In this document: piece after piece, positions 24,373 through 35,498 of the stretch
How positions within the stretch are numbered: the stretch's first letter is position 1
How the letters are laid out: each line of letters starts with the position of its first letter
NCBI GenBank assembly: GCA_039707655.1
Contig: CM077672.1
Coordinates: 356,606,031-356,670,030, forward strand
Direction of reading: 5' to 3'
DNA from: Elymus sibiricus
Taxonomy: Eukaryota; Streptophyta; Magnoliopsida; Poales; Poaceae
DNA length: 64,000 nt
Program-made: the position numbers and the translations under genes
The notes under the pieces: model-generated
What the model was told of the DNA's origin: nothing
The model's input: only the letters and a program-made list of their open reading frames with translations
The model's database searches: none

Positions 24373-24405
24373 GTCTCCCACTTGCACTAGAGTCAATAAT
24401 CTAGA

Positions 24406-27400
24406 TTACATAGTAATGTATCTAACACCCATGGAGTCTTGGTGCTGATCATGTTTTGCTCGTGGAAGAGGCTTAGTCAACGGGTCTGCCACATTCAGAT
24501 CCGTGTGTACTTTGCAAATTTCTATATCTCCATCCTTGACATATTCACGAATGGAGTTGAAGCGTCTCTTGATGTGTTTGGTCTTCTTGTGAAACCTGGG
24601 CTCCTTGGCTATGGCAATTGCTCCAGTGTTGTCACAAAAGATTGTCATTGGACCCGATGCACTAGGTATTACACCTAGATCAGATATGAACTCCTTCATC
24701 CAGACTCCTTCATGTGCTGCTTCCGAAGCAGCTATGTATTCCGCTTCACACGTAGATCCCGCCACGACGCTCTGCTTGGAACTGCACCAACTGACAGCTC
24801 CACCATTTAATATAAATACGTATCCGGTTTGTGACTTAGAGTCATCCAGATCAGTGTCGAAGCTTGCATCGACGTAACCCTTTACGACGAGCTCTTCGTC
24901 ACCTCCATAAACAAGAAACATGTCCTTGGTCCTTTTCAGGTACTTCAGGATATTCTTGACCGCTGTCCAGTGATCCACTCCTGGATTTCTCTGGTACCTC
25001 CCTGCCAAACTTATGGCAAGGCACACATCAGGTCTGGTACACAGCATGGCATACATAATAGAACCTATGGCTGAGGCATAGGGAATGACTTTCATTTTCT
25101 CTATATCTTCTGCCGTGGTCGGGCATTGAGTCTAACTCAACTTCACACCTTGCAAGACAGGCAAGAACCCTTTCTTTGACTGATCCATTTTGAACTTCTT
25201 CAAAACTTTGTCAAGGTATGTGCTTTGTGAAAGTCCTATCAAGCGTCTTAATCTATCCCTATAGATCTTGATGCCCAATATATAAGCAGCTTCACCGAGG
25301 TCTTTCATTGAAAAATTCTTATTCAAGTATCCCTTTATGCCATCTAGAAATTCTATATCATTTCCAATCAACAATATGTCATCCACATATAATATTAGAA
25401 ATGCTAGAGAGCTCCCACTCACTTTCTTGTAAATACAGGCTTCACCGTAAGTCTGTACAAAACCATATGCTTTGATCACCTCATCAAAGCGTATATTCCA
25501 ACTCCGAGATGCTTGCACCAGTCCATAGATGGATCGCTGGAGCTTGCACACTTTGTTAGCACCCTTAGGATCGACAAAACCTTCTGGTTGCATCATATAC
25601 AACTCTTCTTTGAGAAAACCATTAAGGAATGCAGTTTTGACATCCATTTGCCAGATTTCATAATCATAAAATGCGGCAATTGCTAACATGATTCGAACAG
25701 ACTTAAGCATCGCTACGGGTGAGAAAGTCTCATCGTAGTCAACCCCTTGAACTTGTCGAAAACCTTTCGCGACAAGTCGAGCTTTGTAGACAGTGATATT
25801 ACCATCAGCATCCGTCTTCCTCTTAAAAATCCATTTATTCTCAATGGCTTGCCGATCATCGGGCAAGTCCACCAAAGTCCATACTTTGTTCTCATACATG
25901 GATCCTATCTCGGATTTCATGGCCTCAAGCCATTTGTCGGAATCCGGGCTTATCATAGCTTCTTCATAGTTCGTAGGTTCGCCGTTGTCTAACAACATAA
26001 CTTCCAGAACAGGATTACCATACCACTCTGGTGCGGAACGTACTCTGGTCGACCTACGAAGTTCAGTAGTAACTTGATCTGAAGTTTCATGATCTTTATC
26101 ATTATCTTCCTCTCTTATTGGTGTAGGCATTACGGGAACGGTTTTCTCTGATGAGCTACTTTCCAATTCGAGAGAGGTACAATTACCTCATCAAGTTCTA
26201 CTTTCCTCCCACTCACTTCTTTCGAGAGAAACTCCTTCTCTAGAAAGGACCCATTCTTGGCAACAAAGACCTTGCCTTCGGATCTGTGGTAGAAGGTGTA
26301 CCCAACTGTTTCTTTAGGGTATCCTATGAAGACGCACTTCTCCGCTTTGGGTTCGAGCTTATCAGGTTGAAGCTTTTTCACATAAGCATCGCATCCCCAA
26401 ACTTTAAGAAACGACAGCTTAGGTTTCTTGCCAAACCATAGTTCATATGGTGTCGTCTCAACGGATTTAGACGGTGCCCTATTTAACGTGAATGCAGCTG
26501 CCTCTAATGCATAACCCCAAAACGATAGTGGCAAATCGGTAAGAGACATCATAGAGCGCACCATATCCAATAAAGTACGGTTACGACGTTCGGACACACC
26601 ATTACGCTGTGGTGTTCCAGGTGGCGTGAGTTGTGAAACAATTCCACATTTTCTTAAATGAAGGCCAAACTCGTAACTCTAATATTCGCCTCCGCGATCA
26701 GATCGTAGAAACTTTATTTTCTTGTTACGATGATTCTCTACTTCACTCTGAAATTCTTTGAACTTTTCAAATGTTTCAGACTTGTGTTTCATCAAGTAGA
26801 TATACCCATATCTACTCAAATCATCTGTGAAGGTTAGAAAATAACGATACCCGCTGCGTGCTTCAACATTCATCGGACCACATACATCGGTATGTATTAT
26901 TTCCAACAAATCAGTAGATCGCTCCATTGTTCCGGAGAACGGAGTTTTAGTCATCTTGCCCATGAGTCATGGTTCGCAAGTATCAAATGATTCATAATCA
27001 AGAGATTCCAAAAGTCCATCCGCATGGAGTTTCTTCATGCGCTTTACACCAATATGACCTAAACGGCAGTGCCATAAGTATGTTGCACTATCATTATCAA
27101 CTTTGCATCTTTTGGCATCAATATTATGAATATGTGTATCACTACGATCGAGATTCAACAAGAATAGACCATTCACAAAAGGTGCGTGACCATAAAAGAT
27201 GTTACTCATATAAATAGAACAACCATTATTCTCTGACTTAAATGAATAACCGTCTCGCAATAAACAAGATCCAGATATAATGTTCATGCTCAACGCTGGC
27301 ACCAAATAACAATTATTGAGGTCTAAAACTAATCCCGAAGGTAGATGTAGAGGTAGCATGCCGACGGCGATCACATCAACCTTGGAACCATTCCCGACGC

Positions 27401-28388
27401 GCATCATCACCTCGTCCTTAGCCAATCTTCGCTTATTCCGTAGCTCCTGTTTCGAGTTACAAATATGACCAACCGAACCAGTATCAAATACCCGGGCGCT
27501 ACTGCGAGCATTAGTGAGGAACACATCAATAACATGTATATCAAATATACCTTTGCTCACTTTGCCATCCTTCTTATCCGCCAAATACTTGGGGCAGTTC
27601 CGCTTCCAGTGACCAGTTCCTTTGCAGTAGAAGCACTCTGTTTCAGGCCTGGGTCCAGCTTTGAGTTTCTTCGTGGGAGCGGCAACTTGCTTGCCGTTCT
27701 TCTTGAAGTTCCCCTTCTTTCCCTTGCCCTTTTTCTTGAAACTAGTGGTTTTGTTAACCATCAACACTTGATGCTCCTTCTTGATTTCTACCTCCGCTGA
27801 TTTCAGCATCGCGAAGAGCTCGGGAATTGTCTTCTCCATCCCTTGCATATTATAGTTCATCACGAAGTCTTTATAGCTTGGTGGCAGTGACTGAAGAACT
27901 CTGTCAATAACACTCTCAACCGGAAGATCAATTCCCAGCTGAGTCAAGTGGTTGTGGTACCCAGACATTCTGAGTATGTGTTCACTGACAGAACTGTTCT
28001 CCTCCATCTTACAGCTAAAGAACTTGTTGGAGACTTCATATCTCTCAACCCGAGCATTAGCTTGAAATATCAATTTCAGCTCTTGGAACATCTCATATGC
28101 TCCGTGGCGTTCAAAACGCTTTTGCAGTCCCGGTTCTAAGCCGTAGAGCATGGCACACTGAACTATCGAGTAGTCATCAGATCGAGCCTGCCAGGCGTTC
28201 ACAACGTCTGCAGCAGCTCCTGCAGTAGGTCCATCACTTAGCGGTGCATCAAGGACATAATTCTTCTGTGCAGCAATGAGGATAATCCTCAAGTTACGGA
28301 CCCAGTCCGTGTAGTTGCTACCATCATCTTTCAACTTAGCTTTCTCTAGGAACGCATTAAAATTCAACGGAACAGTAGCACGGGCCAT
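24406..28388 (-). pseudogene. Copia gag-pol polyprotein (degenerate)
   Basis: Gag (28388 onward, MARATVPLNFNAFLEKAKLK) ends in a CCHC zinc knuckle, CFYCKGTGHWKRNC. The protease carries VFDTGSVGHICN. The integrase has the HHCC-type region (WHCRLGHIGVKRMKKLH), then DVCGPMNVEARSGYRYFLTF and LRSDRGGEY. RT has FAFLNGFLKEEL-type blocks and YVDD in LILYVDDILLIGND. RNase H includes GYVDASFDTDLDDSKSQTGY and ends near LNVADPLTKPLP. Breaks seen are a TGA at 26967 at the last zinc-finger Cys position, a TAG near 26677, a frameshift near 26150-26165 and a TAG near 25130. Copy number and mobility would need partner proteins. Confidence 0.93.
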
Positions 28389-29637
28389 TTATCTACAACA
28401 TAGATATGCAAAGAAACTATCAAGACTAAGTTCATGATAAATTAAGTTCAATTAATCAAATTACTAATGAACTCCCACTTAAATTAACATCCCTCAAGTT
28501 AACTAAGTGATACATGATCCAAATCAACTAGCCCATGTCCGATCATCACGTGAGATGGGATAGTCATCAATGGTGAACATCTCCATGTTGATCATATCTA
28601 CTATATGACTCATGTTCGACCTTTCGGTCTCCAGTGTTCTGAGACCATGTCTGTACATGCTAGGCTCGTCAAGTTTAACCCAAGTATTCTGCTTGTGTAA
28701 AACTGGCTTACACCCGTTGTATGTGAACGTAGAATCTATCACACCCGATCATCACGAGGTGCTTCGAAACGACGAATTTTAGCAATGGTGCATACTCGGG
28801 GAGAACACTGGCTTACACTTGTTTTTGCAGGGTATGCTGTGAAGGGATCATCTTATAATGCTACCGTCGTTCTAAGCAAAATAAGATGCATAAAGGATAA
28901 ACATCACATGCAAACAAAATATGTGACATGATATGGCCATCATCTTGTGCTTTTGATCTCCATCTCCAAAGCATCGTCATGATCTCCATCATCACCGGCT
29001 CGACACCTTGATCTCCATCGTTGCGTCGTGGTCGTCTCGCCAACTATTGCTTCTACAACTATTGCTAACGCATAGCGATAAAGTAAAGCAATTACATGGC
29101 GCTTGCATTTCATACAATAAAGAGACAACCCTAAGGCTCCTGCCGGTTGCCGATAAATTACAAAACATGATCATCTCATACAATAATGTATATCACATCA
29201 TGTCTTGACCATATCACATCACAGCATACCCTGCAAAAACAAGTTAGACGTCCTCTACTTTGTTGTTGCAAGTTTTACGTGGCTGCTACGGACTTCTAGC
29301 AAGAACCGTTCTTACCTACGGCACAAAACCACAACAGTGATTTATCAAGTTTGCTGTTTTAACCTTCAACAAGGACCGGCTGCAGTCAAATTTGATTCAA
29401 CTAAAGTAGGAGAAACAGACACCCGCCAGCCACCTTTATGCAAAACAAGTTGCATGTCTGTCGTGGAACCGGTCTCATGTACGTGGACATGTAAGGTTGG
29501 TCCGGGCTGCTTCATCTTACAATACCGCCAAATCAAAATAAGACGTTGGTGGTAAGTAGTATGACGATCACCGCCCACAACTCTTTGTGTTCTACTCGTG
29601 CATATCATCTACGCATAGACCTGGCTCATGATGCCAC
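28389..29637 (-). other. 5' leader of Copia element with primer site
   Basis: About 1.25 kb of non-coding leader between the 5' LTR and gag. The primer site is at 29620-29637. ORFs here are short shadows on both strands. Confidence 0.75.
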
Positions 29638-31371
29638 TGTTGGGGAACGTTGCATGGAAAACAAAAAAATTTCTACGCACACGCAAGATCTATCCATGGA
29701 GATGCATAGCTACGAGAGGGGGAGTGTGTCTACATACCCTCGTAGACCGTAAGCGGAAGCGTTAGAACAACGCGGTTGATGTCGTCGAACAACTTCACGA
29801 TCCAACCGACCGAGTACCGAACGTACGGCACCTCCGCGTTCAGCACACGTTCAGCTCGGTGACGTCCTCGACTTCTTGATCCAGCAAGAGGGCGAGGTAG
29901 TGGATGAGTTCCGGCAGCACGACGGCGTGGTGACGGTGATGGTAATGCTATCTCCGCAGGGCTTCGCCCAAGCACTGCGAAAATATGACCGAGGGACAGA
30001 ACTGTGGAGGGGGGCGCCGCACACGGCTAAGACAATGTTGTGTTCTCCTTCGGGGCGCCCCCTCTCCTCTATTTATATATGTGTAGGGGCTTGGAGTAGA
30101 AGGAATAGTGCCATGTGAACAGTAACCGTGAATAGTACACACATGGACTTGGACTCCAAAGTCCAATCCTATTCCTACTAGGACTCTCCCTTTTTCCTTC
30201 CCTAGCTGCGTGGGCTTTTGAGGACTTGGTGCGCCTGGCCCAATAAGGCCAGGGCGCCTCCCCTTAGCCCATGCCAGCCCTTGGGACGTGGTGGACCCAC
30301 TTGTGGACTTCTGGACCCCTCCGGAATCCTCCGGAACCTTCCCGGTACAATACCGAAAAAAACTGCACCTTTTTCCGGAACCCAAAATATGACTTCCCAT
30401 ATATAAATCTTTACCTCTCGACCATTCCGAGACTCCTCGTGACGTCCGAGATCTCATCCGGGACTCCGAACAATATTCGGTTACCAATTCACATAACTCA
30501 TATAACACTATATCGTCAACGAACGTTAAGCGTGCGGACCCTACGGGTTCGGGAATGATGTAGACATGACTGAGACGCCTCTCCGGTCAATAACCAATAG
30601 CGGAACCTGGATGCTCATATTGGTTCCTACATATTCCATGAAGATCTTATCGGTCGAACCGCAATGACAACATACGTAATTCCCTTTGTCCGTCGGTATG
30701 TTACTTGCCCGAGATTCGATCGTCGGTATCTCCATACCTAGTTCAATCTCGTTACCGGCAAGTCTCTTTACTCATTCCGTAATACATCATCCTATAACTA
30801 ACTCCTTAGTCACTTTGCTTGGAAGCTTCTTATGATGTGCATTACCGAGAGGGCCCAAAGATACCTCTCCGAAACACGGAGTGACAAATCCCAGTCTCGA
30901 TCCATGCCAACTCAACGGACACCTTCGGAGATACCTATAGAGCATCTTTATGATCACCCAGTTACGTTGTGACGTTTGATAGCACACAAGGTATTCCTCC
31001 GGTATCCGGGAGTTGCATGATCTCATGGTCTGAGGAACATGTTTTTGACATTCAAGAAAGTAGTAGCAATAAACAGACCGATCATATGCTAAGCTAACGG
31101 ATGGGTCTTGTCCATCACATCATTATCCTAATGATGTGATCCCGTTATCAAATGACAACTCATGTCTATGGTTAGGAAACCTTAACCATCTTTGATCAAC
31201 GAGCTAGTCTAGTAGAGGCTCACTAGGGACACGGTATTTGTTTATGTATTCATACATGTATTTAAGTTTCCGGTCAATACAATTCTAGCATGAATAATAA
31301 ACCTTTATCATGAACAACGAAATATAAAATAATAACAACTTTATTATTGCCTCTAGGGCATATTTCCATCA
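29638..31371 (-). repeat. 5' LTR of BARE/Angela-like Copia, 1734 bp
   Basis: Near-identical partner of 22630-24372. It lacks 10 bases present in the other copy at about 23333 (TCTGGAAGCT). The same TATA box is at about 30068-30080 on the minus strand and would drive the genomic RNA. Confidence 0.95.
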
Positions 31372-32560
31372 TACCCGTGGTGACAATGGGGTATTATATT
31401 GATTCACTTGATATATGTTTTGGCACTCAACTCGCGGATTCCCGAGGTGACATTGGGGTAATCTATGCATAGGGGTTGATGCACGTTTTCGTCCTACTTT
31501 CTCCGGTAGAAATCTTGGGGCACTCTTTGAAGTTCTTTGTGTTGGATTGAATATTATGAATATGAAGTTGTTTGATGTCTATCGTATAATCAACTCATGG
31601 ATACTTGTGGTGACATTGGAGTATCTAGGTGACATTAGGGTTGGTTGATGTGTATCATATGGTGTTATTCTAGTACGAACTCTATGACTGTTTGTGACAC
31701 TTATAAGAATAGCTGAATAGATTGATCGGAAAGAATAACTTTGAGGTGGTTTCGTACCCTACAACAATTTCTATCTTATGTTCTCCGCTAATAGGAACTT
31801 TGGAGTGATTATTTATCGCACGTTGAGGGATTGTTATATGATCCAATTATGTTAGCACTGTTGAGATATTGCACTAGTGAAAGTATGAACCCTAGGCCTT
31901 GTTTCTAATCATTGCAATACCGTTTGTGCTCCGTTTTATCACTTGCTACCTTGCTGTTTTTATATTTTCAGACTACAAAAACCTATATCTACTATCCATA
32001 CTACACTTGTATCACCATCTCTTCGCCAAACTAGTGCACCTATGCAATTTGCCATTGTATTGGGTGTGTTGGTGACACAAGAGATTTCTTGTATTTGATT
32101 GCAGTGTTGTTTGAGAGATACCATCTTCATCCTACGCCTCCCACGGATTGATAAACCTTACGTCATCCACTTGAAAAAAAATTGCTACTGTCCTACAAAA
32201 CTCTGCGTTTGGAGGCCCAACACGAGTCTAAAAGAATAAGTTGTGTAGTAGACATCATCCACCGAAGCCGAGAGAGCCGCCGCCGAGAAGGAGAAGGCTG
32301 CTGCTGACCAGAAGGCGGCCGAGGAGGCCGCCGCTGCTGCTGCTGCTACGGCCAACTGGCCAACTGAAGGGTATAACTCGCTTATCCCGCTCCTATTGTT
32401 TTCTGTTGTAGCCATACTAGCGTTATACGTAGATGTATCTACTGTTAGCGTAGTATGTGCTTGCGTGATCGAATATCAGCATGTTGTTAATTCTGCCAAT
32501 GCCATGCTAGTGATTTATTCTTGGATTAAATTAATCGAAAAATCACCTATTTACTCAGCA

Positions 32561-32880
32561 GAATCACACTGCCCTGTGACGCATCGATGATGGAGTACGC
32601 CATGTGCTTACTCAGGAGTGCCATGCCACTATCAAGCGGCGCCACATATGGTTAAGATAGAAAGATAAACACTAGATGAACCTATTGACTGTAGACCATA
32701 TATAGAAATCAAAATGATGAACAGTTGATACAGAAGTGATTAACAAAGTTGATTATGTATCACATGACCAGCATCATAATTAATCATGAAAAATACCTTC
32801 TGATTAATGAATACATGTTGTTTTACCCACTTTCCTGCATCCCTGCATCAATGGGCTGAATATCCTGAAAAAAATAGGGC
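32561..32880. other. Short unique-looking stretch, no feature
   Basis: AT-rich sequence to the right of the nested stack. I see no gene, terminal repeats or RNA feature in it. Confidence 0.5.
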
Positions 32881-34160
32881 AGTACTAGGCGCCGGTGCGC
32901 CGGCCCAAATTTGGGCCGGTCCCCGCTCCATCACACGATTAGGCTTTTTTTAACCGTATGATGCGGTTCCTTCGTCCACCTTGCAGCAGAAAAAAACGGA
33001 GAAGAAAAAGAAAGGGGAAAGAGACCAGCGCCCCGCTCGTCCTCGGCCACCGACGACCCGCGCTCGCCGAACCTCGCTCGTTTGCCTCACCGCCGATGCT
33101 CGCCGCCGTTGCTCGCAACAAAAAGGCAGTTGACCATAGCAGCTTTTTCTCTCGCCTCCGTGTTGCATCCATGGTAGCTCCGCGGCGCTGACTACAACAC
33201 CGTCCCTCGCCGGTGCTGCCCACCGCCGGTTGCAGCATCAATGGCGACGCTGGCGAAGCTGGCAGACAAAGCCGATGGTAGCAAAAAGGATTGCTGGTTC
33301 TAGCAAAAATCGAAGCCGGCGGAAGCAAAATTGGGCCGGTTCCCAGCAAAAACAAAAGATAGTGGTAGCAAAGAGGATTGCTGGTTCCAGCAAAAATCGA
33401 AGCCGGTGGTAGCAAAATTGGGGCTGGTCCCTACAAAACCAAGATAGTAGTAGCAAAAAAGGGTGCTAGTTCCTGCTTTCCTATGCACTGGTTCCAGCAC
33501 CGATAGACACCGGTTCCAGCACTGCTCGCTGCCGGTCGCAGCACAACTTGCTAGCACGTAGCAGCGCTCGACGCTGGAGATGGAACCGGCCAGTGGAGGA
33601 GCTGCAACCGATAGGGAGTAGAGCTGCATCCAGCAAGGGCAAAGCTGGAACCCGCGAGTGGCGGAGCTGCAACCATCAGGGACAGAGCTGCATCCGTTTT
33701 GGGCGGAGCTGGAACCGGCTAGTGGCAGAGCTGCAACCGGCTAGAGTAGAGTTGCAAATCGGCTAGTGGCGGAGCTGGAACGGGCTGGCTGTCCTCCTCC
33801 GCAGATGCGCGTCTTCCCCCTCCGCCACACGGGCGCTTGTTGGTTGAAGCATTGCGGGATCCCGGTTGTAGCTCCGCGGCCTATTGGTTGCAGCACACAC
33901 GCACCAGTCGGCGGTGGCTGGCTAACAGCAGGGCGGCTGGTTGGGCTTCAAGCGGTGCACGGCGGCTCTAAAAAGAGAGATTGGGGAAGTAGAGATTAGT
34001 CACCGTGCGGGGGGACGTGGGGAGATAAGAAAACGGGGTCAGGGAGAAAAGGATGGCGCCGGAAGGAGGAGAATAGAGGTCATGGCTGATGGCCGGAGAG
34101 AAAAAAGAGGAGAGATTCATGGCGCCACTGGAAGTCAGACTGCAAGTGGGACGCTAAGCG
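32881..34160. repeat. GC-rich unclassified repeat, possibly MULE-like
   Basis: A GC-rich block full of GGAGCTGCAACCGG / GTTGCAGC-type short motifs. It shares style and short end blocks (GATTAGGC near the left, GGGACGC near the right) with the two elements at 39502 and 44512. Within it, at about 33272-33450, a unit of about 88 bases (TGGTAGCAAAAAGGATTGCT...) occurs twice with a partial third. Overlapping ORFs in five frames show no conserved protein. No clear terminal inverted repeat or target duplication was found. Confidence 0.4.
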
Positions 34161-35498
34161 GGCCGTCTGCGTACGCCCACAACTGCCGCATATGTTAAGT
34201 GGGATACCCGTGAAAGTCCACATATTATTAAGTGGGATATGCGGTTTTAGTGGGATAGCCCACATTCCAAGCAAGTTTTTTCAATCAAGGACGAACATAC
34301 GCGACCCCTGTGACGCGGAGCAGAGTTTGTAGGTGCGTGCAATCAAAACTCCATTGGCCTGGTGCAGCTAGCCATGTCTCTGAACCACTGCAGCTAGCTA
34401 CGTCATTGAGTAAATTGACGTTGAAGCTAACGCTCCAGCTAGCCATCCCTCTCTCTGAATCACTGTAAGTTTTTACAAGTCTTAACTGTTCCTTCATTCT
34501 GCCAGGGACTGAACTGGTTCAGCCGTTCAGGGCCAGCTCATGCGGGAGCGCGACCAGATGAAGGCCCGTACAGCTAGTAGGCCATGACGGCGTCGACAAG
34601 GGGAGGTCTCAAAAAAAAAAAAAAAAAAAGCTGCGGCCGGCCCCCGCCGTCCAGTTCCACCATGGACGCCGCTGTCTATAAGCTCCATACGTGCACTGTA
34701 TGCAGGTTGGCTCATTGCGTTGGTCGTTCAGTTCCTCACTGTTGCGCCCCGTGGACCGAGCAGCAGCAGCGGCGACTAATCGCCCTAGTGTTGCAGCCAT
34801 GCTGGAGCTGGACGGCGGCGCCCCCCTAATCCCCCAGTGCATCATCGCGGCGAAGTGGGTTTGACGCGGCCGCCGCGGGACAGCCCGCATATCCCACCTA
34901 TCTGCCTGGTCTACCCGTGGGTGTCCACGAACACTAATTATGTGGGCTTTTATGTGGACACCGCGGAGAGCCCGCGTCCAATTGCAGCCTGAACTGGAAG
35001 GGAGCGGTGTGGTGTGTGCGTGTATGAATTGGGGAAAGAAGAAGAAGCGAAGGGATAAGGTTTGGGCCCACATACGAAAACGTGGCTCTCTGTGCCCAAA
35101 ACACGAGCGCGTAACGTGGGAAGCGACCGGCCAAGCGTTCGGCCGGTCGACCGGGCACCAACGTTTTCCAAAAGAATATTAACGCTGTGATCTCAATTTA
35201 GCTGAACAATACGCTAAACTTGCTAACTTGGATGAAGAAGCGCCAGTTCAGGACATTAACTTAATGATTCAGCAGCATTAAGATCTTATTTCTTTAAAGT
35301 ACGCAAAGCTCACTTCACCGTCTAGTGAACATCAAATGGTTACCGGCCGGTACACTTTAAAATTAATGCAGCTGCACCTTCAGTGGGAAAGATAAAAAAG
35401 GAAACCAAATACCATGCATAATGGGGAAAAAAAATGCTACAACGAACATAAGACAGAGACAGATCATAAAAAGACAGGACCAATGAAAAGATAAAAAA
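34161..35498. other. Intergenic, no supported feature
   Basis: Contains a repeated GTGGGATATGCGG motif near 34235 (+) and 34885 (inverted), hinting at weak inverted ends about 650 bp apart, and an A-run at 34611-34629. ORFs are short and lack recognisable motifs. No gene can be supported. Confidence 0.4.

Larger units (their letters stand above)
22630..31371 (-). mobile_element. BARE/Angela-like Copia retrotransposon, structurally complete (8742 bp)
   Basis: Two long LTRs (22630-24372 and 29638-31371) flank a minus-strand gag-pol. Both sides carry TACCC (22625-22629, 31372-31376), a perfect target duplication. The primer site (minus strand, 29637-29620, TGGCATCATGAGCCAGG) is of the initiator-Met type. 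The polypurine tract (GTGCAAGTGGGAGAC, minus strand) abuts the 3' LTR at 24373. About 35 substitutions between LTRs by eye (about 2%) and one 10-bp deletion in the right LTR indicate a recent insertion. The coding region has several stops and a frameshift. Confidence 0.95.
21831..32257 (+). mobile_element. Solo LTR of Gypsy-like element (1680 bp), interrupted
   Basis: Starts TGATACGTCTCCAACG (21831) and ends GTAGACATCA (32257). Both sides carry TCCAC (21826-21830 and 32258-32262), a perfect 5-bp target duplication, and there is no internal region or second LTR. It is therefore the product of LTR-LTR recombination. The LTR is split at 22629 by a later Copia insertion and resumes at 31377. Its net length is about 1680 bp. 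TATA-like TTATAAATACC is near 22213. Confidence 0.93.
18570..32560 (+). mobile_element. Old Copia retrotransposon, 3' half, split by nested insertions
   Basis: From 18571 the sequence reads as the end of a Copia integrase, then reverse transcriptase and RNase H (to 20600), about 540 bases of 3' leader, a purine tract (ATCTGGTGGGGAAT, 21131-21144) and a 3' LTR starting TGTTGAAATATAG at 21145. The LTR is interrupted at 21830 by a solo LTR and resumes at 32263, ending at about 32560 (TTTACTCAGCA). Without the insert the LTR is about 984 bp. The 5' half is predicted left of the window, beyond the other nested elements. Confidence 0.85.
21145..32560 (+). repeat. 3' LTR of old Copia, split (21145-21830 and 32263-32560)
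   Basis: Starts TGTTGAAATATAG and ends TCAGCA. Excising the insertion plus one target duplication joins ATGTCCAC (21823-21830) to CGAAGCC (32263). The joined LTR contains an ATG that opens a short Ala/Glu/Lys-rich frame reaching about 32375. A CTTATAAGGG TATA-like site is at about 21279. Confidence 0.82.

Noticed and set aside
34130..34990. Possible inverted-repeat transposon
   Set aside because: Only a 13-base GTGGGATATGCGG match in inverted orientation; no target duplication found.
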